From Xanthobacter flavus (GTDB lineage Bacteria > Pseudomonadota > Alphaproteobacteria > Rhizobiales > Xanthobacteraceae), in assembly GCF_017875275.1 (NCBI RefSeq), contig NZ_JAGGML010000001.1, positions 1,426,001-1,490,000 of the forward strand: a stretch of 64,000 bases of DNA. Reading direction: 5' to 3'. This document shows, one piece after another, positions 36,789 through 45,267 of the stretch (positions within the stretch are counted from its first letter, which is position 1; each line of letters begins with the position of its first letter). Both the position numbers and the translations under genes were made by a program. Under the pieces are notes generated by a model that saw only the letters and a program-made list of their open reading frames with translations, ran no database searches and was not told the DNA's origin.

Positions 36789-39086
36789 ATGGGCATCGCG
36801 AAAACCATCCGTCCCTATCACGAGCCCGCCGGCGGCTGGGGCGCCCTGAAGGCCATGGGCAGCGCGCTGGTGGAGCAGCACGTCGCCGTGTCCGGCATGG
36901 CCACCCTTGCCCGCATGAACCAGCCGGGCGGCTTCGACTGCCCCGGCTGCGGCTGGGGCGACCCCAAGCACACCTCGCCCTTCGAATATTGCGAGAACGG
37001 CGGCAAGGCGGTGGCCTGGGAGGCGACCACGAAGCGCTGCACGCCCGAATTCTTCGCCGCCCACACCGTCACCGCGCTCAGCGCCCTCGGCGATTACGAG
37101 CTGGAGATGGAAGGCCGCCTCACCCACCCCATGCGCTACGACGCGGCAAGCGACCGCTACGTGCCGGTGCGCTGGGAGGAGGCCTTCGCTCTGGTGGGCC
37201 GGCATCTCAATGCCCTGTCCGATCCGAACATGGCGGATTTCTACACGTCTGGCCGCGCCTCCAATGAAGCAGCCTTCCTCTATCAGCTCTTCGCCCGCGA
37301 ATACGGCACCAACAACTTTCCCGACTGCTCGAACATGTGCCACGAGGCGACCAGCGTCGGGCTGCCCCAGTCCATCGGCGTCGGCAAGGGCACGGTGCTC
37401 CTGGAGGATTTCGCGCGGGCGGACTGCATCTTCATCTTCGGCCAGAACCCCGGCACCAACTCACCGCGCATGATGAGCGAGCTGCGCAACGCATCGCGGC
37501 GCGGCGCCACCATCATGTCGTTCAATCCCTTCCGCGAGCGGGCGCTGGAGCGCTTCCAGGCGCCGCAGAACCCGGTGGAGATGGCGACGCTGACCTCCAC
37601 GCCCATCTCCTCGCGCATCTTCCAGGTGCGCGTCGGCGGCGACGTGGCCCTCCTCAAGGGCATGATGAAGCACCTCGTGGCGGCGGATGAGGCGGCCCGC
37701 GCGCAAGAACTGGCGCCGGTGCTCGACTGGGACTTCATCCGCGGCCACACCGCCGGCATCGACGCCCTCGTCGCCGACCTCGCGGCGACCGACTGGGAGG
37801 ATATCGAGCGCAAGAGCGGCATCGCCCGCGCCGACATCGAGACGGCGGCCGAGGCCTACATGCGGGCGGAGCGGGCGATCCTGGTTTACGGCATGGGCAT
37901 CACCCAGCATCGCCATGGCACCAAGAACGTGCAGCAGATCGCCAATCTCGCGCTGCTCAAGGGCAATGTGGGGCGCGAGGGCGCCGGCATCTGCCCGGTG
38001 CGCGGCCATTCCAACGTGCAGGGCGACCGCACGGTGGGCATCACGGAAGTGCCCTCCGACGCGCTGCTCGCGGCCATCGAGGCGCGCTTCGGCTTCACCC
38101 CGCCGCGCGCGTTCGGCCACAACGTGGTCACCGCGCTGGAGGCCATGCTGCGGGGCGAGACGAAGGTGTTCATCGGCCTCGGCGGCAATTTCGCCGCCGC
38201 CATTCCGGACTGGCAGCTGACCCAGGAGGCCATGCGCCGGCTGGACCTCACCGTCCACATCGCCACCAAGCTCAACCGCAGCCACCTCGTCCACGGGCGG
38301 GACGCGCTGATCCTGCCCTGCCTCGGGCGGACCCAGATCGACATGCAGGCGAGCGGGCCGCAGTCGGTCACGGTGGAGGATTCCATGTCCATGGTCCACG
38401 CCTCCAGGGGTCACAACCCGCCGGCCTCCGAGCATCTGAAGAGCGAGCCGGCGATCATCGCCGGCATGGCGCGGGCGACCCTCGGCAGCCGGTCCAGGGT
38501 GAACTGGGAGGCGCTGACGGCGGATTACGCGCGGATCCGCGAGGACATCGAAGCGGTGTTCCCCATCTTCCAGGGCTACAACGCCCGCATCCAGGAGCCG
38601 GGCGGCTTCCACCTCACCTCCACCGCCCGCGAGCGCATCTGGGCGACGGCCTCGGGCAAGGCGAACTTCATCGTCTGCGAGGGCCTGTGCGAGGACCCCG
38701 GCGTCACCGGTCACCCGCTCTGGCTCACCACCATCCGCAGCCACGACCAGTACAACACCACGCTTTATTCGCTCTCCGACCGCTATCGCGGCGTCCATGG
38801 CGCGCGCGACGTGATCTTCCTTGGCGAGACCGAGATGGAGAAGCGCGGGCTGAAGCCCGACGACCGCGTGGACATCGTGACCCTCTCCACCGACGGCATC
38901 GAGCGCGCGGTGCGCGGCTTCCGTGTCGTGCTCCATCCGTTCCCGGAGGCGAGCTGCGCGGCCTACTACCCCGAGACCAACCCCCTCGTGCCGCTCTACG
39001 CGCACGACCCGCAGAGCTTCACCCCGGCCTCGAAGGGCGTCCCCGTGCGCCTCGTGAAATCCGCCCCCGCCACCGGAGCGAAATGA
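36789..39086 (+). CDS. FdhF/YdeP-type molybdopterin oxidoreductase
   Basis: A 765-residue molybdenum-enzyme-like protein, the usual length of the YdeP group. The N-terminal cluster region is reduced to DCPGCGWG, and the domain then follows the formate dehydrogenase fold (FGQNPGTNSPRM, GMGITQHRHGTKNVQQIANL, GGNFAAA). E. coli YdeP is linked to acid resistance; its substrate is unknown. ATG 36789 has GGGAG upstream; the frame extends to 36642 without conserved sequence. ATGA overlap with cydA couples it to a quinol oxidase, suggesting electrons or redox state are shared. Confidence 0.87.
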   Translation: MGIAKTIRPYHEPAGGWGALKAMGSALVEQHVAVSGMATLARMNQPGGFDCPGCGWGDPKHTSPFEYCENGGKAVAWEATTKRCTPEFFAAHTVTALSALGDYELEMEGRLTHPMRYDAASDRYVPVRWEEAFALVGRHLNALSDPNMADFYTSGRASNEAAFLYQLFAREYGTNNFPDCSNMCHEATSVGLPQSIGVGKGTVLLEDFARADCIFIFGQNPGTNSPRMMSELRNASRRGATIMSFNPFRERALERFQAPQNPVEMATLTSTPISSRIFQVRVGGDVALLKGMMKHLVAADEAARAQELAPVLDWDFIRGHTAGIDALVADLAATDWEDIERKSGIARADIETAAEAYMRAERAILVYGMGITQHRHGTKNVQQIANLALLKGNVGREGAGICPVRGHSNVQGDRTVGITEVPSDALLAAIEARFGFTPPRAFGHNVVTALEAMLRGETKVFIGLGGNFAAAIPDWQLTQEAMRRLDLTVHIATKLNRSHLVHGRDALILPCLGRTQIDMQASGPQSVTVEDSMSMVHASRGHNPPASEHLKSEPAIIAGMARATLGSRSRVNWEALTADYARIREDIEAVFPIFQGYNARIQEPGGFHLTSTARERIWATASGKANFIVCEGLCEDPGVTGHPLWLTTIRSHDQYNTTLYSLSDRYRGVHGARDVIFLGETEMEKRGLKPDDRVDIVTLSTDGIERAVRGFRVVLHPFPEASCAAYYPETNPLVPLYAHDPQSFTPASKGVPVRLVKSAPATGAK

Positions 39087-40507
39087 CCATGGACGCCCTT
39101 GCGCTCTCGCGCCTGCAATTCGCCTTCACCGTCGGCTTTCACATCCTGTGGCCGACGCTCACCATCGGCACCGCCTGGTTCGTCACGCTCCTCAGCTTCC
39201 TGTGGTGGCGGACCGGCAGGACGGTCTATCGCGACCTCATGCGCTTCTGGATGCGCCTGTTCGCCCTCGTCTTCGGCATGGGCGTGGTGACCGGCATCGT
39301 GCTGAGCTACGAGATCGGCACCAACTGGGCCGGCTTCTCGCGCTCCGTCGCCAACGTGCTCGGCCCGCTCCTCGCTTATGAGACCATGACCGCCTTCTTC
39401 CTGGAGGCGGGCTTCATCGGCATCATGCTGTTCGGCGAATCCCGCGTGTCGAGGGGAACGCACTTCTTCGCCTGCCTCATGGTGGCGGGCGGCGCGCTCA
39501 TCAGCACCACCTGGATCATCGCCGCCAACAGCTGGATGCAGACCCCGGCCGGCGCCGTCGCGGATGCCGGGGGCATCTTCCATGTGGTGGACTGGTGGCA
39601 GGTGATCTTCACCGCGTCCTTCCCCTATCGCCTCGCCCACATGGTGTGCGCCAGCTTCCTCACCTGCGCCTTCATGATCGCAGGCGTCTCCGCCTTCCAT
39701 CTGTGGCGCGGCCGGCATGTGGCGGCCTCGCGCACCGCCTTCTCCATGGCGCTGTGGCTGGCCCTGGTGCTGGCGCCGCTCCAGATCTTCATCGGCGACC
39801 TGCACGGCCGCAACACGCTGGTGGAGCAGCCGACCAAGCTCGCCGCCATGGAGGGCCTGTGGGACACCACCCGCGGCCCGGCCATGACGGTGATCGCCTG
39901 GCCCGACATGGCGGCGCAGAGAAACCTCTACGCCATCGAAATCCCCCACCTCGCCAGCCTCTACCTCACCCACAGCTGGGACGGCGAGGTTCAGGGCCTG
40001 AAGGCGGTGCCGCCCGCCGACCAGCCCAACGTGCCGATCGTGTTCTTCGCCTTCCGCATCATGGCCGGCATCGGCATGCTGCTGCTGGTGACGGCGGTGA
40101 CGGGGCTGGTGCTGCGGATGCGCGGCCGGCTCTACGACACCCGCTGGTTTCAATACGTCGCCATGGCGACCACCCCCCTCGGCCTCGTCGCCGTGCTGGC
40201 CGGATGGACGGTGACGGAGGCAGGCCGGCAGCCCTGGATCATCTACGGCGTGCTGCGCACCGCCGATGCCGTCGCCCCGGTCGCCGCCGGGGCGGTGACC
40301 ACCAGCCTCCTCATCTTCTTCGCCGTCTACAATCTGCTGCTGCTCGCCTTCCTCTGGTTCGCCGGACGGGTGGCGTTCAAGGGCCCGACCGACACGTCGC
40401 CCGAGGTGGCCGAGCGCCCCGGCATGGAGCGCACCAGCGTCGGCCTCTTCACCAACTCCCCCACCCTTCCGTCGCCCGTCCCCGGCGCCGGACAAGCGAA
40501 GGCCTGA
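39083..40507 (+). CDS. cydA: Cytochrome bd-type quinol oxidase subunit I
   Basis: A 474-residue subunit with about nine transmembrane helices. Heme-ligand candidate H20 is in GFHILWP, the quinol-site region GRNTLVEQPTKLAAMEG is present, and GRQPWIIYGVLRT near the C-terminus is diagnostic. The Q-loop is short, as in the cyanide-insensitive (CioA) branch. The oxidase reduces O2 to water at the cytoplasmic membrane with high O2 affinity. It starts in ATGA with the molybdoenzyme gene; cydB follows at once. Confidence 0.93.
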   Translation: MTMDALALSRLQFAFTVGFHILWPTLTIGTAWFVTLLSFLWWRTGRTVYRDLMRFWMRLFALVFGMGVVTGIVLSYEIGTNWAGFSRSVANVLGPLLAYETMTAFFLEAGFIGIMLFGESRVSRGTHFFACLMVAGGALISTTWIIAANSWMQTPAGAVADAGGIFHVVDWWQVIFTASFPYRLAHMVCASFLTCAFMIAGVSAFHLWRGRHVAASRTAFSMALWLALVLAPLQIFIGDLHGRNTLVEQPTKLAAMEGLWDTTRGPAMTVIAWPDMAAQRNLYAIEIPHLASLYLTHSWDGEVQGLKAVPPADQPNVPIVFFAFRIMAGIGMLLLVTAVTGLVLRMRGRLYDTRWFQYVAMATTPLGLVAVLAGWTVTEAGRQPWIIYGVLRTADAVAPVAAGAVTTSLLIFFAVYNLLLLAFLWFAGRVAFKGPTDTSPEVAERPGMERTSVGLFTNSPTLPSPVPGAGQAKA

Positions 40508-40509
40508 CC

Positions 40510-41544
40510 ATGACCGAGCTGATGCAGGCGGACCATGTGCCGCTCCTCTTCGCCGCCGCCGCCCTCTTCTGCGTCACCGTCTACGTGCTCGCGGACGGGC
40601 TCGACCTCGGCGTCGGCATCCTCTTCCTCGCCGCCCCGCGCGATCAGGACCGCGACGTGATGATGGCCTCCATCGAGCCCGTCTGGGACGGCAACGAGAC
40701 GTGGCTGGTGATGGGCGGCACGCTGCTCTTCGCCGCCTTCCCCGCCGGATACTACATCCTGCTGCCGGCCTTCTATCTGCCCATCATGTTCATGCTGTTC
40801 GCCCTGATCTTCCGGGGCGTCGCCTTCGGCTTCCGCCTGCAGGCGACACGGTTCCGGCCGGTGTGGGATGCCGCCTTCTTCGCCGGCTCCCTCCTCGCCA
40901 CCTTCTGCCAGGGGCTCATCCTCGGCGGGCTCATCGACGGGGTGCCGGTGGAGAACGGCATGTTCGCGGGCGGCGCCTTCAGCTTCCTGAGCGTGCTCGG
41001 CGTGCTGTGCGGCATCGGCCTCGTGGGCGGCTATGCGCTCATCGGCGCCGGCTGGCTCATCTGGAAGGCGGAGGGGCCGACGCAGGTGTTCGGCCGGGAG
41101 ATCGCCCGGGCGGCGCTCATCCTCACCGCGGCGATGATGCTGCTGGTGAGCCTGTGGAGCGCCTGGAGCGTGCCCGAGGTCGCGGCGCGCTGGTTCGCCC
41201 TGCCGAACCTGTTCTGGCTCGCGCCCGTGCCGCTCCTCACCGTGGCGGTGATCGCGTGGATCTGGTGGGCGATCTGGAACGGCCGCGAGGCTCAGACCTT
41301 CGCGCTCGCCCTCGTGCTGTACGCCCTCGGCCTGTTCGGCCTCGTGGTGAGCCTGTGGCCCTATGTGGTGCCGCGTCAGGTCACCGTCTGGGACGGCCTG
41401 TCCGATCCCCGGTCGCTCGCCTTCCTCGGGGTGGGCGTCATGGTCATCATCCCGGTGGTGCTGGCCTATCAGGCCCATGCCTACTGGATCTTCCGGGGCA
41501 AGGTGCAGCACGAGGCGGACGGCGCGCACGGCGGCTACGGCTGA
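40510..41544 (+). CDS. cydB: Cytochrome bd-type quinol oxidase subunit II
   Basis: A 344-residue partner subunit with about eight transmembrane segments. The family's start, YVLADGLDLGVGILF, and WDGNETWLV are clear, and IEPVWDGNE contains the conserved acidic pair. It begins 2 bp after the cydA stop. No cydX or cydDC genes are adjacent. A strong terminator follows. Confidence 0.93.
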   Translation: MTELMQADHVPLLFAAAALFCVTVYVLADGLDLGVGILFLAAPRDQDRDVMMASIEPVWDGNETWLVMGGTLLFAAFPAGYYILLPAFYLPIMFMLFALIFRGVAFGFRLQATRFRPVWDAAFFAGSLLATFCQGLILGGLIDGVPVENGMFAGGAFSFLSVLGVLCGIGLVGGYALIGAGWLIWKAEGPTQVFGREIARAALILTAAMMLLVSLWSAWSVPEVAARWFALPNLFWLAPVPLLTVAVIAWIWWAIWNGREAQTFALALVLYALGLFGLVVSLWPYVVPRQVTVWDGLSDPRSLAFLGVGVMVIIPVVLAYQAHAYWIFRGKVQHEADGAHGGYG

Positions 41545-41579
41545 TCCGCACTGTTCACCTGACAGGCCCGGCCGAAACA

Positions 41580-41625
41580 GAGACGCCCAGCGCGATGGTG
41601 GTCATCGCGCGGGGCGTCTTTCTTT
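41580..41625. terminator. Rho-independent terminator after cydB
   Basis: A 15-bp stem with one A/G mismatch: GACGCCC (41582) and GCGCGATG against CATCGCGC and GGGCGTC (ending 41618), loop GTGGT, then TTTCTTT. It lies between cydB and the convergent ene-reductase gene. Confidence 0.93.
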
Positions 41626-41684
41626 GGTGGGCAGATTGAGATGAAGGGCCAGGCGAAAATCGCCGAGTCCTTCGTTCTACGCAG

Positions 41685-42833
41685 CTATCGGAAATCGCCT
41701 GTGGCGACGGGATCGGAGGCCGGGAAAGTCTCCTCCAGCGCCTCGTCCAGCAGCGCCGCGTCGGCGGTGGGGTAGTCGATGTAGCCCTCCGGCCCCTGCG
41801 TGTACCAGGTCTCCATCTGGTCCGGCGCCAGCGGGATGCCGCGCCGGATACGGGCGGGCAGGTCGGGATTGGCGAGGAAGCCCCGTCCGAAGGCGATGGC
41901 GTCGGCCTCGCCCTTCTCCAGCGCGGCAGCGGCGCGGGCGCCATCGAAATCGGAATTCAGCACCAGCGGCCCGTCGAACACGGCGCGGATCTCGGGATGC
42001 ACCGGCGGATGGTCGGGCTTGCCCCGGGTGCCGTCCGGCGGCGGCTCGCGCAGTTCGAGGAAGGCGATGCCGATCTCCGACAGGAGCTTCGCCGCGTGCC
42101 GGAACAGCGGCACCGGATCGGGATCGTTGACGCCCTGGCTCTCGCCGTTGGGCGAGAGGCGCACGCCGGTGCGGTCGGCGCCGATCTCGCCGGCCACCGC
42201 CTCCGTCACCTCGCGCAGCAGCCGCGCGCGGTTCTCGATGGAGCCGCCATAGGCATCCGTGCGGTGATTGGCCGAGGCGCGCAGGAACTGGTCGATGAGA
42301 TAGCCGTTGGCGGCGTGGATCTCCACGCCATCGAACCCGGCGAGGCGGGCGTTGCGCGCGCCCCGGCGATAGTCGTCGAGCAGGCCGGGAATCTCGCTCG
42401 CGTCGAGGGCGCGCGCCTCGGCGTGGGGCTGCTTGCCGTCATAGGTGTGGGCATAGGCGGGCGCCGTGGTGGCCGAGGCGGAAACCGCCTTGGCCCCATC
42501 AAGGAAGCTCGGATGCACGATCCGCCCCATGTGCCAGAGCTGGCAGACGATGCGCCCGCCGGCCTGCTTCACCGCTTCCGTCACCGGCCGCCAGGCTGCG
42601 ACCTGCTCGTCGCTCCAGATGCCGGGCGCGAAGGGCCAGCCGGTGCCCTGCCGGCTGATGCCGGTGGCCTCGGAGATGATGAGGCCGGCGCTGGCGCGCT
42701 GGGCGTAATACTCCGCCATGATCGGGGTGGCCACATGCTGGCGCGTGCCGCGTGCGCGGGTGAGCGGCGCCATGAACATGCGGTTCGGCGCCGCGATGGC
42801 GCCGAGCTGGATGGGATCGAACAAGGTGGGCAT
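41685..42833 (-). CDS. NADH:flavin oxidoreductase, Old Yellow Enzyme family
   Basis: A 382-residue FMN-dependent ene-reductase (NemA/OYE type). FMN-site segments are MAPLTRARG (about 21-29), the catalytic-site pair in the HAANGYLIDQFL region and the C-terminal GRGFLANPDL. It should reduce activated C=C bonds, nitro groups or nitrate esters with NAD(P)H. AAGGAG lies 7 bp before the ATG at 42833. It is downstream of the pyruvate oxidase gene on the same strand, separated by 179 bp with hairpins. Confidence 0.92.
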   Translation of the reverse strand: MPTLFDPIQLGAIAAPNRMFMAPLTRARGTRQHVATPIMAEYYAQRASAGLIISEATGISRQGTGWPFAPGIWSDEQVAAWRPVTEAVKQAGGRIVCQLWHMGRIVHPSFLDGAKAVSASATTAPAYAHTYDGKQPHAEARALDASEIPGLLDDYRRGARNARLAGFDGVEIHAANGYLIDQFLRASANHRTDAYGGSIENRARLLREVTEAVAGEIGADRTGVRLSPNGESQGVNDPDPVPLFRHAAKLLSEIGIAFLELREPPPDGTRGKPDHPPVHPEIRAVFDGPLVLNSDFDGARAAAALEKGEADAIAFGRGFLANPDLPARIRRGIPLAPDQMETWYTQGPEGYIDYPTADAALLDEALEETFPASDPVATGDFR

Positions 42834-43012
42834 GGGCGTTCTCCTTGGCAAGTGCGTTCTCCTGGATATGGCCGGCACCGCGCGTGAGGCGTCTTTGCGC
42901 GCCGGACGTGCGGAACCGGGAGGCAAACGAACACGCCGGCGCCCCACGAGGAGACGCCGGCGACAGACATCAATGGGCCGCCCGACCTGAGGCCGGGCGG
43001 TGGGCTGGCGCA
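42834..43012 (-). other. Hairpin-rich gap between pyruvate oxidase and ene-reductase genes
   Basis: Contains two GC-rich inverted repeats: CGCCGGCG arms around 42934-42962, and CCGCCCG/CGGGCGG arms around 42978-43002. Neither has a T-tract. They may end or attenuate the upstream transcript; the ene-reductase probably has its own promoter in the remainder. Confidence 0.4.
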
Positions 43013-44746
43013 TCAGCGCGGCAGCAGATTGGTCTCGGCGAGGTCGATCACCTCGTCGCCGCGCCCGCTCATCACCGCGCGGATCAGCCAGAGGCTGAAC
43101 CCCTCCACCTCCTCCGCTGCGATGGTGGGCGGCATGGAGAGTTCCTGCCGCGCGGTCACCACGTCGAGCAGCGCGGGACCGTCGTGGGCGAGGATGTCGT
43201 CCAGCGCGCCCGGCAGGTCGCCCGGATCCTCCACCCGGATGGCGTGGATGCCGATGGCCCGCGCCATGGCGGCGAAGTCTGGATTTTCGAGGTCCACGCC
43301 CGTCTCCAGGAAGCCGCCGGCCTTCATCTCCAGCGCCACGAAGCCGAGCACCCCGTTGTTGACGACGACGACCTTCACCGGCGTCTTCGTCTGCACCAGC
43401 GTCACCAGCTCGCCCATGAGCATGGTGAGGCCGCCGTCGCCGGAGAAGGAGATCACCTGCCGGCCCGACTGGGCGGCCTGGATGCCCATGGCCTGCGGCA
43501 GGGCATTCGCCATCGAGCCGTGGACGAGGGAGCCCACCAGCCGCCGCTGGCCGTTCATCTTCAGATAGCGCGCGGCCCAGATGGTCGGCGTGCCCACGTC
43601 GAAGGTGAACACGGCGTCCTCGTCGGCCGTGTCGCTCAGCATCTTCGCCAGATACTGCGGGTGGATCGGCTTGTTGCCGGGCGTGCCCGTGGCGAGGCTG
43701 TCGAGGCCCTCGCGGGAGGTCTTGTAGGCGGCGAGCGCTGTATCGAGGTGGCTGCGGTCGTCCTTGACGTTGAGGCGCGGCTTAAGCGCCCGGAGCGTCG
43801 CGCCCACGTCGCCCACCACGCCGAGATCGAGCTTGCAGCGCCGGCCGAGCTGCTCGGGACGGATGTCGACCTGCGCGATGCGGATGCCGGTGGGCAGGAA
43901 TTGCTTGTAGGGGAAATCAGTGCCCAGCATCAGCAGAAGGTCGCAGGAATGCATGGCGTCGTAGCCGGACCTGAAGCCGATGAAGCCGGTCATGCCCACG
44001 TCGTAGGGGTTGTTGTACTCGACCCACTCCTTGCCGCCGAGGGCGTGGACGATGGGGCTCTTGAGGGTCTCGGCGAGGGCCATCAGATCGGCGTGGGCGC
44101 CGGCGCAGCCCCGGCCGCAGAACAGGGTGACGCGTTCCACCCCGTTCAGCAGGTCCGCCAGCGCGTCGAGATCCGCATCGGCGGGGGTCACGACGGGCGC
44201 CGGCGGCAGCAGGCCTGCGGGGGCGGAAGGGCCGCGCTCGGGCGCGGGACGCAGCGCCACGTCGCCGGGGATCACCACCACCGCCACGCCGCGTTTGCCG
44301 ACCGCCGCGCGGATCGCGTTCTCAAGCACATAGGGCAGCTGGCGCGGGTCGGACACCAGCTCGCAATAGACGCTGCATTCGGCGAACAGCGACTGCGGGT
44401 GCGTCTCCTGGAAATAGCCGCCGCCGATCTCCGCCGAGGGGATCTGCGCGGCGATGGCCAGCACCGGCACGCGGCTGCGCTGGGCATCGAACAGGCCATT
44501 GATGAGATGCAGGTTGCCCGGCCCGCAGGAGCCGGCGCACACCGCGAGCCTTCCGGTGATCTGCGCTTCGCCCGCCGCCGCGAAGGCCGCCGCTTCCTCG
44601 TGGCGCACATGGAACCAGTCGATCCCGCCATGGCGCCTCAGGGCATCGGTGAGACCGTTCAGGCTGTCGCCGACGACGCCGAAGATCCGCTCGACGCCGG
44701 CGCCGGCCAGAATATCGACCATCAGATCCGCAACCTTGCGTGCCAT
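43013..44746 (-). CDS. poxB: Thiamine pyrophosphate-dependent pyruvate oxidase (PoxB-like)
   Basis: A 577-residue ThDP enzyme. The catalytic Glu is in VRHEEAAAFAA (about 50), the ThDP/Mg motif runs from SGDGGL to VVNNG, and the length is close to the 572 residues of E. coli PoxB. PoxB oxidises pyruvate to acetate and CO2 and passes electrons to ubiquinone at the membrane. The C-terminal peptide (last about 25 residues) could be the amphipathic membrane anchor. ATG 44746 with AAGGAG 8 bp upstream is preferred to a TTG two codons earlier. Acetate-type enzymes and cytochrome bd nearby fit low-oxygen or acid stress. Confidence 0.87.
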   Translation of the reverse strand: MARKVADLMVDILAGAGVERIFGVVGDSLNGLTDALRRHGGIDWFHVRHEEAAAFAAAGEAQITGRLAVCAGSCGPGNLHLINGLFDAQRSRVPVLAIAAQIPSAEIGGGYFQETHPQSLFAECSVYCELVSDPRQLPYVLENAIRAAVGKRGVAVVVIPGDVALRPAPERGPSAPAGLLPPAPVVTPADADLDALADLLNGVERVTLFCGRGCAGAHADLMALAETLKSPIVHALGGKEWVEYNNPYDVGMTGFIGFRSGYDAMHSCDLLLMLGTDFPYKQFLPTGIRIAQVDIRPEQLGRRCKLDLGVVGDVGATLRALKPRLNVKDDRSHLDTALAAYKTSREGLDSLATGTPGNKPIHPQYLAKMLSDTADEDAVFTFDVGTPTIWAARYLKMNGQRRLVGSLVHGSMANALPQAMGIQAAQSGRQVISFSGDGGLTMLMGELVTLVQTKTPVKVVVVNNGVLGFVALEMKAGGFLETGVDLENPDFAAMARAIGIHAIRVEDPGDLPGALDDILAHDGPALLDVVTARQELSMPPTIAAEEVEGFSLWLIRAVMSGRGDEVIDLAETNLLPR

Positions 44747-44848
44747 TCGCAAACTCCTTCTGCATCCTGCATGACAGTGTCAGCGGCAGGCGGCGGCAGG
44801 CTTGGACGATCGCGCCGGCGTTGGCGTTTCCCGTCCCGGGTCGCAGCC

Positions 44849-44905
44849 ATCACCTCTCACACCGAAGGGATGGCGCAGCAACCCGCCCGGTGCCATCGCG
44901 CCCAC
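44849..44905 (+). ncRNA. Possible structured RNA segment
   Basis: GATGGC (44869-44874) can pair with GCCATC (44892-44897), GGCG with CGCC inside it, and CACCG (44860-44864) competes for CGGTG (44888-44892). The loop carries CAGCAACC, followed by GGTGCCA, which recalls the GCAACC...GGTGC core of SAM-I-type riboswitches. The rest of that fold is not evident, and the kinase promoter lies downstream of it, so an RNA role is only a possibility. Confidence 0.15.
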
Positions 44906-45078
44906 GACCATGATCGTTCAAGGCGACCGGACTAATCGACAAGAGACCGGCCCCTTCGCTTGGCAAGATCGCGGCGATTTGTGCAATGCATCACGTGCGA
45001 GACCCGATGACTGCGAACGAGGCGAAGCCCGCCTTCATGATTGCCCGTCCCTCCCTGTGGCGCACGTCGCGGCACGCC

Positions 45079-45125
45079 TTGACGCGGGCGTCGTCACATG
45101 AGTTATTTGATCGAATGATAAATAG
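45079..45125 (+). promoter_or_regulatory. Promoter with TetR-type operator before the second giant kinase (site D)
   Basis: TTGACG (45079-45084) is followed 25 bp from its start by TATTTGATCG (45104-45113), AA, TGATAAATAG (45116-45125). Both the -35 element and its distance to the operator match sites A and C. The right arm is identical to that of site C except for its first base. The kinase GTG is 143 bp downstream. Confidence 0.6.
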
Positions 45126-45267
45126 CAAGGTGCCTGCGTTTCCGCGCCTGTTCGCGCGGCGGCAAAATCGACGGGGGGACACCAGACGGCGTTGCGGAGA
45201 GCCCTGCGTATTCGCAACCGGATGCGACCTGCAGGTGTCGTTGTACTGATCGGATGAAAGATCGCCA

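Larger units (their letters stand above)
44747..45267. other. 520-bp intergenic region before the second giant kinase
   Basis: No convincing gene. It holds the poxB ribosome site, a potentially structured segment at about 44849-44905 (separate entry), a GATCGTTC half-site near 44911, and the promoter/operator D at 45079-45125. The open frames here have atypical composition and no ribosome sites. Confidence 0.55.

Noticed and set aside
44849-44905. A SAM riboswitch
   Set aside because: Only the GCAACC/GGTGC-like core is present; the multi-stem junction and a suitable downstream gene are missing. Kept only as a low-confidence structured segment.
44986-45249. A small gene (about 87 codons) before the second giant kinase
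   Set aside because: No ribosome site, basic shadow-like composition, and it spans the promoter/operator module at 45079-45125.
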